From assembly GCA_016930175.1 (NCBI GenBank), contig JAFGHJ010000013.1:100745-164744 (forward strand): a stretch of DNA of 64,000 nucleotides, in the 5' to 3' direction. Source of the stretch: Caldifarciminota bacterium. GTDB lineage: Bacteria > Hydrothermota > UBA3072. Position 1 is the first letter of the stretch, and every line of letters starts with the position of its first letter. Position numbers and translations under genes: made by a program. The notes under the pieces are model-generated. The model made no database searches. It was not told the DNA's origin and saw only the letters and a program-made list of their open reading frames with translations. Below are positions 8,080-14,705 of this stretch, in pieces.

Positions 8080-8796
8080 TTATTTATTACTTCTAATTTT
8101 GTTTTTAAGTCTTAGAAGTAATAACATTTTTATTCCTCTGAACCAATCTATCCATGAGATTTTTTTTCCGGCTTTTTTTGAACGGGGATTATAATTAATA
8201 GGAACTTCTTTTATTTTCTTTCCCGCGAGAAGTATTTTTGCCGTTAGTTCGGCTTCCAATTCAAAACCATTTGCTCTTATTTTAAAATCCCTTATTAAAT
8301 AATTGGGAATTAATTTATAGCAAGTATAGACATCGGTTAGGTGACTGCCGAATAAAATATTGGTAATCCAGGTTATTGAAATTCTTCCTATATATAACAT
8401 CCTATCCCTATTTGAATTTTTATTCTTATCGAGAAGCCTGGAGCCAAAAACAACATCCGTTTCTTTACTTAAAATAGGTTTAAGTAATTTTGGATATTCA
8501 TTCGGATCATACTCTAAATCTGCATCCTGAATTATTATATAATCTCCATTTGCCAATGATAAACCTTTTTTGATAGCTTGTCCTTTTCCAAGGTTTTTGT
8601 CGAGATGTAATATTTTTATATCATAATTGTTTCTTAAGTCTTTTTTTACGTCTTGCAGCAATTTTTTTGTTCCATCGTCCGAACCATCGTCGATTATAAT
8701 TATTTCTTTTTTTACAGGAGACTGCTTCACTTTTTCGATTACCTTCTTGATGGTATCTTTTTCGTTAAAGACAGGTATAATTACTGATAACTTCAA
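8080..8796 (-). CDS. GT2 glycosyltransferase, DPM1-like (polyprenyl-phosphate sugar synthase)
   Basis: Family 2 GT-A fold: VIIPVFNEKDTI at the N-terminus, IIIDDGSDDGT at ~35, and QDADLEYDP carrying the metal-binding DAD at ~90. VYTCYKLI and a charged C-terminus lack the extra membrane domain of GtrB/ArnC. At 238 aa it matches soluble DPM1-like enzymes, which transfer mannose or glucose from a nucleotide sugar to polyprenyl phosphate. The start is TTG behind GAGG. It is likely the donor-maker for GT-C enzymes such as the nearby DUF2723 protein; that pairing is inference. Confidence 0.85.
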   Translation of the reverse strand: MKLSVIIPVFNEKDTIKKVIEKVKQSPVKKEIIIIDDGSDDGTKKLLQDVKKDLRNNYDIKILHLDKNLGKGQAIKKGLSLANGDYIIIQDADLEYDPNEYPKLLKPILSKETDVVFGSRLLDKNKNSNRDRMLYIGRISITWITNILFGSHLTDVYTCYKLIPNYLIRDFKIRANGFELEAELTAKILLAGKKIKEVPINYNPRSKKAGKKISWIDWFRGIKMLLLLRLKNKIRSNK

Positions 8797-8847
8797 TATA
8801 ACCTCATTTGTATAAGTATTATAAAAGCTTTGTTTTATTTGAATTTT

Positions 8848-8875
8848 AATGTAAACGTATTTTAATATAAGTCAA
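8848..8875 (-). promoter_or_regulatory. Putative promoter of the DPM1-like gene
   Basis: Minus strand TTGACT (8875-8870), a 16-nt spacer, then TACATT (8853-8848). This was fitted after the 16-nt rule was noticed, so it is weaker support. Confidence 0.45.
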
Positions 8876-8880
8876 GCAGG

Positions 8881-9175
8881 AAGGATGGTTTTCTTTTATT
8901 TATCTTGGCTTTTGATAGTTTGCCTTTGGCTATTAGCTTTAAAAATAAAGCTTTTTGCTTTTATAGTTGATTTTAAAATCCGTGCGTTGTGATGCGGTTT
9001 TTATGCGAAAACGAAAAGAGCGATGAGCTATGTTTGATGCGGTTAGCCGATAGCGGTCAGCGGATAGCCCATTTTATAGCCTTGACAGTGGTAGATAATT
9101 AAATAATAGTTTACTTGAATTATGGTATAATTTTAAGAGATGATTTTTCTATCTGGAAAACTGAAGGAGGTTTTT
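8881..9175. repeat. Divergent gap with AGC/TTT word repeats
   Basis: No gene in this gap between divergent genes. Bases 8904-8962 carry GGCTTTTG, GCCTTTGGCTATTAGC and GCTTTTTGC words. Bases 9040-9070 carry AGCCGATAGCGGTCAGCGGATAGCC, a decaying tandem of an ~10-nt unit (quoted here in parts: AGCCGATAGC, GGTCAGCGGATAGCC). The same vocabulary recurs at 40.05 kb and 60.33 kb. TTGACA at 9082 and TATAAT at 9126 are present but 38 nt apart. Confidence 0.45.
9121..9131 (+). promoter_or_regulatory. Possible extended -10 promoter of the porin-like gene
   Basis: TGG-TATAAT fits an extended -10 (TGn upstream of the hexamer) without a matching -35 at 16-17 nt. The predicted leader is ~38 nt with a GAAGGAGG site. 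A perfect TTGACA at 9082 has no good partner at normal distance. Confidence 0.35.
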
Positions 9176-10186
9176 ATGAGAAAGGTTAAGTTCATTTTAT
9201 GTTTGATTATGAGTTTCTTTATTTCTGTAATCCCCGTTAGTTTAATTGGTGGAGAAACAAAGGTATCTATGCTTTTATGGAATAGATATACGAGTGAGAT
9301 TGTAGATGATGAATTAATTGAGAGCAAACTTACCTTAGAAAGAGGTTACTTCCGGATTGAACCTACCATTACAGATAAGATAGATGGTAGATTTAATCTC
9401 GATTTCTTTTCGGATGAAACTTCTACCTCAGGTAGCGGTGTAAGAGTAAAGTATGCCTATATTAATTTTAAAGATGTTTTACCTATACCTGCAAGTGAAA
9501 TTAGCGCTGGTATAATTCAACATTATTTTGGGTTTGGCTACGATTGGGCATACATTACAATAGAGAAAGTTTTGGAAGAAGTCGAAGGTGTTGCAAAATC
9601 CGCGGATTACGGGATAGCTTTTTGCGGTAGTTTTCCGGGTAATAAAGGAGTGTACTCTCTCTCCGTTTTAAACGGAGAAGGCTATACCAGTACCGGCAGC
9701 GATCTAGACAGGACTCCTGAGTTTTTGGGTAACTTTAGATTTGCTCCCATTCCAGGTTTTACTTTTGGCAGTTCTTTATTATATGAAAATAATGCCGCTG
9801 ATAGACTCGCATATATTGCATTGGGACGTTTTTCAACTGGAGTATTTGAGCTCTGGGGAGAATATCTACTTCGTAATATGAATGATGCCACTAGTAGGGG
9901 ATTTATGGTTATGCCTATTCTTAAGCTGCGAGAGCTTATGGGAGTTGACTTTGATATTGTAGGGAGATTTGATGTATGGGATAGGTATACCGATATGGCT
10001 GATGACGGCCATAAGCGTATTATCGGAGGATTAAACTGGAATATTCTTAGGAATACCGAGGATAAACCTCAAGCTTTGCTTCAGATTCAAATGCAAAAAA
10101 CCATATTTGAAAGCGATATGCGGAGCGATATTACTCAACTAATGATTCAATTGCAGTGGGGTTTTAGTAATACTTTTACCCAATAA
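9176..10186 (+). CDS. Outer-membrane porin-like beta-barrel protein
   Basis: 336 aa from the ATG at 9176, which follows GAAGGAGG with good spacing. An in-frame ATG at 9140 lacks a ribosome-binding site and would disrupt the signal peptide. Residues 1-26 form a signal peptide (RKVKFILCLIMSFFISVIPVSLIGG). The rest alternates polar and aromatic residues in strand-like blocks and ends with QLQWGFSNTF, like a barrel C-terminus. It resembles phosphate-selective porin O/P-like proteins, but substrate cannot be told. A strong terminator follows at 10222. Confidence 0.7.
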   Translation: MRKVKFILCLIMSFFISVIPVSLIGGETKVSMLLWNRYTSEIVDDELIESKLTLERGYFRIEPTITDKIDGRFNLDFFSDETSTSGSGVRVKYAYINFKDVLPIPASEISAGIIQHYFGFGYDWAYITIEKVLEEVEGVAKSADYGIAFCGSFPGNKGVYSLSVLNGEGYTSTGSDLDRTPEFLGNFRFAPIPGFTFGSSLLYENNAADRLAYIALGRFSTGVFELWGEYLLRNMNDATSRGFMVMPILKLRELMGVDFDIVGRFDVWDRYTDMADDGHKRIIGGLNWNILRNTEDKPQALLQIQMQKTIFESDMRSDITQLMIQLQWGFSNTFTQ

Positions 10187-10221
10187 TTTTTGATCTTTAA
10201 AAACGATATAGACTTTTACTT

Positions 10222-10255
10222 AAACCCGGAGTTCTCCACTCCGGGTTTATTTTAT
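10222..10255 (+). terminator. Intrinsic terminator after the porin-like gene
   Basis: Perfect 10-bp stem AAACCCGGAG/CTCCGGGTTT with a 7-nt loop (TTCTCCA), followed by ATTTTATT. It starts 36 bp after the stop codon. Confidence 0.9.
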
Positions 10256-10743
10256 TGGGAAGATTAATTTTTTGATTTTACGTACTTATAATACAGGACC
10301 AACCCTTTTGCCTCATATGATGTTTACTAGCAACAACTTATCTTCCACAATTTATCAACTTTTTAGCCGGCTAAAAATCTCTAAGGTTATTTATGTTAAA
10401 AAAATTCTAAGAATTTTTTTTAAGAATTTTTCTGTTTATAGTTGCTCTATTTCATACTTCCCCAAGATGAGTTTTCCATATGGGTAAAACCCGATATCGG
10501 GAGGAAGATAAAGAATACAATTTTTAAAATATTATTAAGATTTCGTTAAGTTTCTAATAATTAAGGGCTTATAATAAATCGTTGTGGATAAGTCGGATAG
10601 ACTAAAACTATGTATGTCAGTATCTTATAGGGTATATAGACATCTTTTAACAACTTTTCCACATGATTTATTTTTGCCTTTTTTGTAATTTGTTTATGGA
10701 TAAGTAGAGGTGTTTTTTCCATTTTTGCCATTAGAGATAGTTC
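10256..10743. other. Candidate replication origin (A/T-rich, DnaA-box-like sites, palindromes)
   Basis: A ~490 bp gene-free A/T-rich stretch. DnaA-box-like 9-mers are TGTGGATAA at 10583 (perfect inverse of TTATCCACA), TTTTCCACA at 10655, and TATGGATAA at 10695, each of the latter one mismatch away. A weaker TCTTCCACA lies near 10341. Perfect palindromes are TTTTTAGCCGGCTAAAAA (10360-10377), CCATATGG (10476-10483) and CCCGATATCGGG (10490-10501). An A/T hairpin lies near 10400-10425, and bases 10510-10570 are almost all A/T. All genes to the left up to the window edge run leftward and those just to the right run rightward. No dnaA or dnaN is adjacent, so this remains a candidate. Confidence 0.45.
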
Positions 10744-10771
10744 TTGACATTCAATAATTTTCTTCTATAAT
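10744..10771 (+). promoter_or_regulatory. Consensus promoter giving a leaderless mRNA
   Basis: TTGACA (10744-10749), a 16-nt spacer, and TATAAT (10766-10771). The ATG of the next gene begins only 9 nt after the -10, at the expected transcription start, and no ribosome-binding site exists. Confidence 0.8.
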
Positions 10772-10779
10772 GAATCAAA

Positions 10780-12378
10780 ATGTATTTTTTGTTTTTGTTA
10801 TTTTCGGCTGTATGTATTAACGAAGTGATGTCAAACCCACTCGGGTCCGGCGGTGTTGGGTCTCCTGAAGACAGGAATGAATTTGTGGAGATTTTCAATA
10901 TTGGTCCTGACGCGGTAGATTTAGGCGGCTGGCAGATTACGGATCTCGATGCTGTCGATGAAATTATTCCTTTTTATGAGCTTTTGCAGGATTCTAATAC
11001 TATTCTTTTGCCCGGGGAATTCGCTCTTGTTATGGATCCCGAGTATTCGGATTCTGGGGAAAATTATATGCCTTATGGAATTCCAACTTGCGTTTTACTT
11101 ACGGTTGATAATACAACAATAGGAAACGAGCTTTCAACTACGGATCCGATTGCTCTTATTTCTCCTGAAGGCGATACGGTTTCTACCTATTATAATACAT
11201 TGAATCCGGGAGATGGGATTTCTGTAGAGAGGGTTTACCCCTATAATGGAGATGTTCCGGAAAATTGGAGAAGTTGTGAAGATATTTCCGGGTCCACGCC
11301 CGGAAGAGAGAATTCGGTTTATGCGTCTCCCGATTTCGTACTTGATTCTCTGTGGGTTAATGGTAATACTGTATTTATTCTTTTGTTTAATCCTCATGAA
11401 ACGGAACTTAGCGGTACGGTGGAGGTTTTTAATGACGAGAATCGGAATGGGATTCTCGATGAAGGGGAGCTGATTGATTCTTTTGTTCTTGCGGGTGTTT
11501 CAGAGGATTCTCTTTGCCAGATTAATTTTTCGTTATCTTCTGAGGGCTTTTATGTTCTCGGTTTTGATTTAATTGAGGGAACTATTTTTAGAAGGGTTAG
11601 AATAGGAGAGGGGATTTCGGATATTATTATAAACGAGATTATGTTCGCGCCGGCAGGACATCCTGAGTGGGTAGAGCTTTTTAATAGGTCCGCGTATGAT
11701 GTTTCTCTCGATTTCTTTTTGTTAGATAGTGAATCTGCCGGTGGAATAGAAGTTCTTCCCGGAGGTTATGTATTGATATCTTCTGATTCGGTTGCTTTTT
11801 TGGGTTATTACGGAGTAATTACGGCTTCTATTTTACAAATGGATTTGTCCTTTTCGAATAATGGTGATAGCGTTTTTTTGTTTGATGAGAATGGCTTTAT
11901 TCTTGATAAAGTTGTTTATTCCGGAGATCAAACTGATGGTAATTATTCTTTAGAACGGATTAACCCGGATATATCTTCCGATAATTCTACTAACTGGGGG
12001 CAGTCTGTTTCTGAGGGTGGTACGCCGGGGGCGGTAAATTCGGTATTTGCCGAATACAAGAGGACGGACGTTGCTCTTGCCGTGACTCCGAGACATTTTA
12101 CGCCAGATGGAGATGGAGAAGATGAAATGAGTGTTATTTCATTTAATCTTCCTTATCTAAGAAATGAGGTAACATTACAAATATATGATAGAAGGGGACA
12201 TCTTTTATTGGAAAATACGCAAGTTTATGGAGGAGAAAGAGGCGAATGGATTTGGGATGGAAAAGATAGAAGGGGTGAAACGGTTTCTACAGGTCTTTAC
12301 GTAGTTTTTTTATTAATTGAAGATGCCGACGGTGGAAAAAGGAGTTCTGAAAAGGCAGTCGTTTCGGTGGGGAGATAG
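10780..12378 (+). CDS. Secreted lamin-tail domain protein with FlgD-like C-terminal domain
   Basis: 532 aa with a short signal peptide (MYFLFLLFSAVC). The first lamin-tail domain begins INEVMSNP and contains NEFVEIFN and LGGWQITD (~12-140). A second begins IIINEIMFAP with PEWVELFN (~285-395). The last ~100 residues match the FlgD-type Ig or gliding-motility C-terminal fold: TPDGDGEDE, LQIYDRRG, WIWDGKDRRGE, STGLYVV. Such proteins sit on the cell surface and the C-terminal fold often serves as an export or anchoring signal. Transcription appears leaderless. The stop codon runs into a perfect 28-bp palindrome. Confidence 0.8.
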   Translation: MYFLFLLFSAVCINEVMSNPLGSGGVGSPEDRNEFVEIFNIGPDAVDLGGWQITDLDAVDEIIPFYELLQDSNTILLPGEFALVMDPEYSDSGENYMPYGIPTCVLLTVDNTTIGNELSTTDPIALISPEGDTVSTYYNTLNPGDGISVERVYPYNGDVPENWRSCEDISGSTPGRENSVYASPDFVLDSLWVNGNTVFILLFNPHETELSGTVEVFNDENRNGILDEGELIDSFVLAGVSEDSLCQINFSLSSEGFYVLGFDLIEGTIFRRVRIGEGISDIIINEIMFAPAGHPEWVELFNRSAYDVSLDFFLLDSESAGGIEVLPGGYVLISSDSVAFLGYYGVITASILQMDLSFSNNGDSVFLFDENGFILDKVVYSGDQTDGNYSLERINPDISSDNSTNWGQSVSEGGTPGAVNSVFAEYKRTDVALAVTPRHFTPDGDGEDEMSVISFNLPYLRNEVTLQIYDRRGHLLLENTQVYGGERGEWIWDGKDRRGETVSTGLYVVFLLIEDADGGKRSSEKAVVSVGR

Positions 12379-12405
12379 GATTAATTTGAGTACTCAAATT
12401 AATCC
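12378..12405. terminator. Perfect 28-bp palindrome at the stop codon
   Basis: GGATTAATTTGAGT and its exact reverse complement ACTCAAATTAATCC are adjacent, beginning at the last base of the stop codon. It can form a long RNA hairpin but has no T-run behind it. It may be an atypical terminator, a 3' stability hairpin or a protein site. Confidence 0.5.
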
Positions 12406-12703
12406 GTTAGTCTGTTGGACCTTTAGTGCAAAGTAAATGGCACGAAGTGCGGAGTTCCGAGTGCTGAGTTTTTTGGTTTTGTTGAGTCAAAGATTAATAA
12501 AAAAAACTTAAAAGTTTATTCGTTAATTTGTGCTATTTGTTGTTATATTTTCTTTTGGTGAGGGGTTGGGGTATAAAAAAATAAAAATTTTTTGTTGTTT
12601 CTCTGTGTTCTCTGTAGTTCAAAATCCTGAAGTGTGGGGTGGTTTTTACTGAAACATATAATCTTTAGTTTTTCTCTGCGTACTTTGCGTCTCTGCGGTG
12701 AGA
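12406..12703. repeat. Intergenic repeat cluster
   Basis: No gene between convergent genes. Bases 12422-12470 carry GTGC/GAGT words (GCACGAAGTGCGGAGTTCC, GAGTGCTGAG). Bases 12530-12545 read GTGCTATTTGTTGTTA, found exactly again at 56803-56818. Then come AGGGGTTGGGGT, TTTGTTGTTTCTCTGTG, TTCTCTGTAG, and finally CTCTGCGTACTTTGCGTCTC with TGCGG. This is one of the densest copies of the window's intergenic word families. Confidence 0.6.
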
Positions 12704-13207
12704 TTAGAACAGTTCCTCTTCGGGGGCGAATTTCCTTCCGATAACAATATTGTCGTTTCTTTCCGTTTTCATCATGGTATTTAAAAATCTTTCCTGAACT
12801 TTTGCTCGCTCGATATTAGATTCTGTAATGATTACAAGTCCATCACATCTTAATACTCTCATAGCTTCCTTATAAGCTATAAGAGGTTCGGTTCCGAATT
12901 GTTCGAGCCATGATACAGAATACAGAAAAAGTATTCCATCAATACATTCTTCAGGAAAAGGCAGATTAACGGCGTTTGCTTTTAAGGGAATTATTTTTTT
13001 CGAAATTTTTTTACTGATTTTCTTGCTTTCTACAGAACAGATGAGTTTTTCCTTAAACTGGGTCATTTTTTGGTAACGGTCGATTGCGAAAACGACTACT
13101 CCTTTAGATGCAAGGGTTATTGAAGGTTCAATGTTATCCCAGCACCCTATATCTATTACTTTTTTCCCCGGTCCGAAAAATGGTATCGACGCAAAATTTT
13201 CTTTCAT
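12704..13207 (-). CDS. Class I SAM-dependent methyltransferase
   Basis: 167 aa, single Rossmann methyltransferase domain. Motif I reads VIDIGCWDNIEPS, the motif II acidic residue is in VVFAIDRY, and PLKANAVNLPFPEECIDGILFLYSVSWLEQFG matches motifs III-IV of Methyltransf_11 proteins. EAMRVLRCDGLVIITE is the post-motif strand. The Gly-rich loop is GCWDN rather than GCGTG, a minor oddity. Substrate is unknown; its position at the edge of the polysaccharide locus allows a sugar or small-molecule target. Its promoter lies directly upstream, making the mRNA leaderless. Confidence 0.75.
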   Translation of the reverse strand: MKENFASIPFFGPGKKVIDIGCWDNIEPSITLASKGVVVFAIDRYQKMTQFKEKLICSVESKKISKKISKKIIPLKANAVNLPFPEECIDGILFLYSVSWLEQFGTEPLIAYKEAMRVLRCDGLVIITESNIERAKVQERFLNTMMKTERNDNIVIGRKFAPEEELF

Positions 13208-13214
13208 TGAGAGA

Positions 13215-13242
13215 AAATTAGATTATTAATCTTCATTGTCAA
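13215..13242 (-). promoter_or_regulatory. Promoter of the methyltransferase gene (leaderless)
   Basis: Minus strand TTGACA (13242-13237), 16-nt spacer, TAATTT (13220-13215). The ATG lies 8 nt past the -10 with no ribosome-binding site. Confidence 0.7.
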
Positions 13243-13258
13243 GTATAATTTGAATTAT

Positions 13259-13372
13259 TGTTGAAAAAGAAGTTAGTAGTTGGAAGCTAGTAGTTAGAAT
13301 AAACAACAAAAATCTCTGTGCGCTCTGTGCTCTCTGTGTGAGAATAATTCGGGGTTGGGAGTGGGGTGAGTC
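13259..13372. repeat. Intergenic repeat copy
   Basis: Contains the GTTAGTAGTTGGAAGCTAG and TAGTTAG tandem, AACAACAAAAATCTCTGTG, CGCTCTGTGC, TCTCTGTGTG and then GGGGTTGGGAGTGGGG. Order and vocabulary resemble copies at 12.6, 55.5 and 56.85 kb. It lies between two divergent promoters. Confidence 0.55.
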
Positions 13373-13400
13373 TTGACACATAAGAAAGTAGTAATATATT
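13373..13400 (+). promoter_or_regulatory. Promoter of the wbpA-like gene (leaderless)
   Basis: TTGACA (13373-13378), 16-nt spacer, TATATT (13395-13400). The ATG is 7 nt past the -10, coinciding with the expected transcription start. Confidence 0.75.
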
Positions 13401-13406
13401 GAATCT

Positions 13407-14705
13407 ATGGAAGATAGTAAAGAAATACGCGAAAAGGTTCTTGGCATAATTGGTTTGGGTTATGTTGGATTACCTCTTGCTATGGAATTTGTGCGTGCCG
13501 GTTACAAAACAATTGGTTTCGACATCGACGTAAAAAAAATCGATAAGCTTTCCAACGGAGAAATTTATTTAAAACACATACAAGAAGAAAGGGTCAAAGA
13601 TTTTTTTAATTCGGGTCTTTTTGCCGCGACGACAGATTTTTTAAGGTTAAACGAAGTGGATTTAGTTTCTATTTGTGTCCCTACTCCGCTTGATAAATAC
13701 CGTCAGCCTGATTTGTCCTTTGTTGAGAATTCAGCCAGAGCGGTAGCGGAAAATTTTAAGCAGGGAGCTATAGTTGTCCTAGAATCTACGGTTTATCCCG
13801 GTACCACGAGAGAAGTTCTACTTCCGATATTAGAGACAGGTGGTAATAAATTAGATATGGAATTTTATCTCGCGTTTTCCCCTGAAAGAGAAGATCCGGG
13901 TAATGAGAAATTTACAACGAAAAACATTCCTAAAGTAGTTGGTGGTCTTACTAAGCAGTCTAGAAGAAAAGTTGTAGAAATTTATAAAACTATTTTTGAC
14001 GAAATTGTAGAAGTTTCGTCTGCCGAAGTAGCGGAAGCGACAAAAATATTGGAAAACACTTACCGTTCTGTAAATATTGCTCTTGTAAACGAGCTTAAGA
14101 TTATATTTGACAAGATGGGAATAAATGTGTGGGAAGTAATCGAGGCGGCTAAGACAAAACCTTTTGGTTTTACGCCTTTTTATCCCGGACCTGGTCTTGG
14201 TGGTCATTGTATTCCAATAGATCCTTTTTATCTTTCCTGGAAGGCTCGAAAGTTTGGAGTTAATACAAGATTCATTGAGCTTGCAGGTGAAATAAATACG
14301 ATGATGCCCGAATATGTAATAATGAAAACTATATCCGCCTTGAATAGGAAGAAAAAATCTTTAAAAGATTCAAAGATACTTGTTATAGGTATTGCCTATA
14401 AAAGAAATATCGATGACTCAAGAGAATCTCCGGGTATAAAGATAATAGAGCTTCTTCAGGAAGGTGGGGCAGAAGTATCTTATTATGACCCTCATATTCC
14501 TCAGATATATGATATGAGGCAGACCGATTTAGTGATGAGTTCGGTAAAATTGACGGAAGAACTTTTAAAGGAACAGGATGCGGTTATTATCGTTACCGCT
14601 CATTCCAATATCGATTACAAGAATATTGTCGATAATTCTTCAGTTGTTATAGACACGCGCAACGCTCTTTCTGGCATTAAAAGTAGTAAAATTTTCAGAG
14701 CCTGA
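13407..14705 (+). CDS. wbpA: UDP-N-acetylhexosamine 6-dehydrogenase (WbpA/WecC type)
   Basis: NAD-dependent oxidation of a UDP-HexNAc at C6 to the uronic acid. N-terminal NAD site GLGYVGLPLAMEF (~12-25), SICVPTP (~90), SPEREDPG (~155), catalytic Lys region EATKILENTYR (~212), and catalytic Cys268 in GGHCIPIDPFYL. The C-terminal UDP-binding domain contains GIAYKRNIDDSRESPG. At 432 aa it is normal length. Directly followed by a UDP-GlcNAc 2-epimerase, and the same locus carries WbpB/E/D-like genes. It most likely feeds UDP-GlcNAcA into the UDP-ManNAc3NAcA pathway; a WecC role (UDP-ManNAcA) is the alternative. Confidence 0.88.
   Translation: MEDSKEIREKVLGIIGLGYVGLPLAMEFVRAGYKTIGFDIDVKKIDKLSNGEIYLKHIQEERVKDFFNSGLFAATTDFLRLNEVDLVSICVPTPLDKYRQPDLSFVENSARAVAENFKQGAIVVLESTVYPGTTREVLLPILETGGNKLDMEFYLAFSPEREDPGNEKFTTKNIPKVVGGLTKQSRRKVVEIYKTIFDEIVEVSSAEVAEATKILENTYRSVNIALVNELKIIFDKMGINVWEVIEAAKTKPFGFTPFYPGPGLGGHCIPIDPFYLSWKARKFGVNTRFIELAGEINTMMPEYVIMKTISALNRKKKSLKDSKILVIGIAYKRNIDDSRESPGIKIIELLQEGGAEVSYYDPHIPQIYDMRQTDLVMSSVKLTEELLKEQDAVIIVTAHSNIDYKNIVDNSSVVIDTRNALSGIKSSKIFRA

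Noticed and set aside
9082..9131. TTGACA at 9082 paired with TATAAT at 9126
   Set aside because: A 38-nt spacer is not a working sigma-70 geometry; the two are reported separately.
10272..10487. Open reading frame of 71 codons in the candidate origin
   Set aside because: No ribosome-binding site or promoter, A/T-driven composition without domain or signal features, and it contains palindromes and DnaA-like sites.
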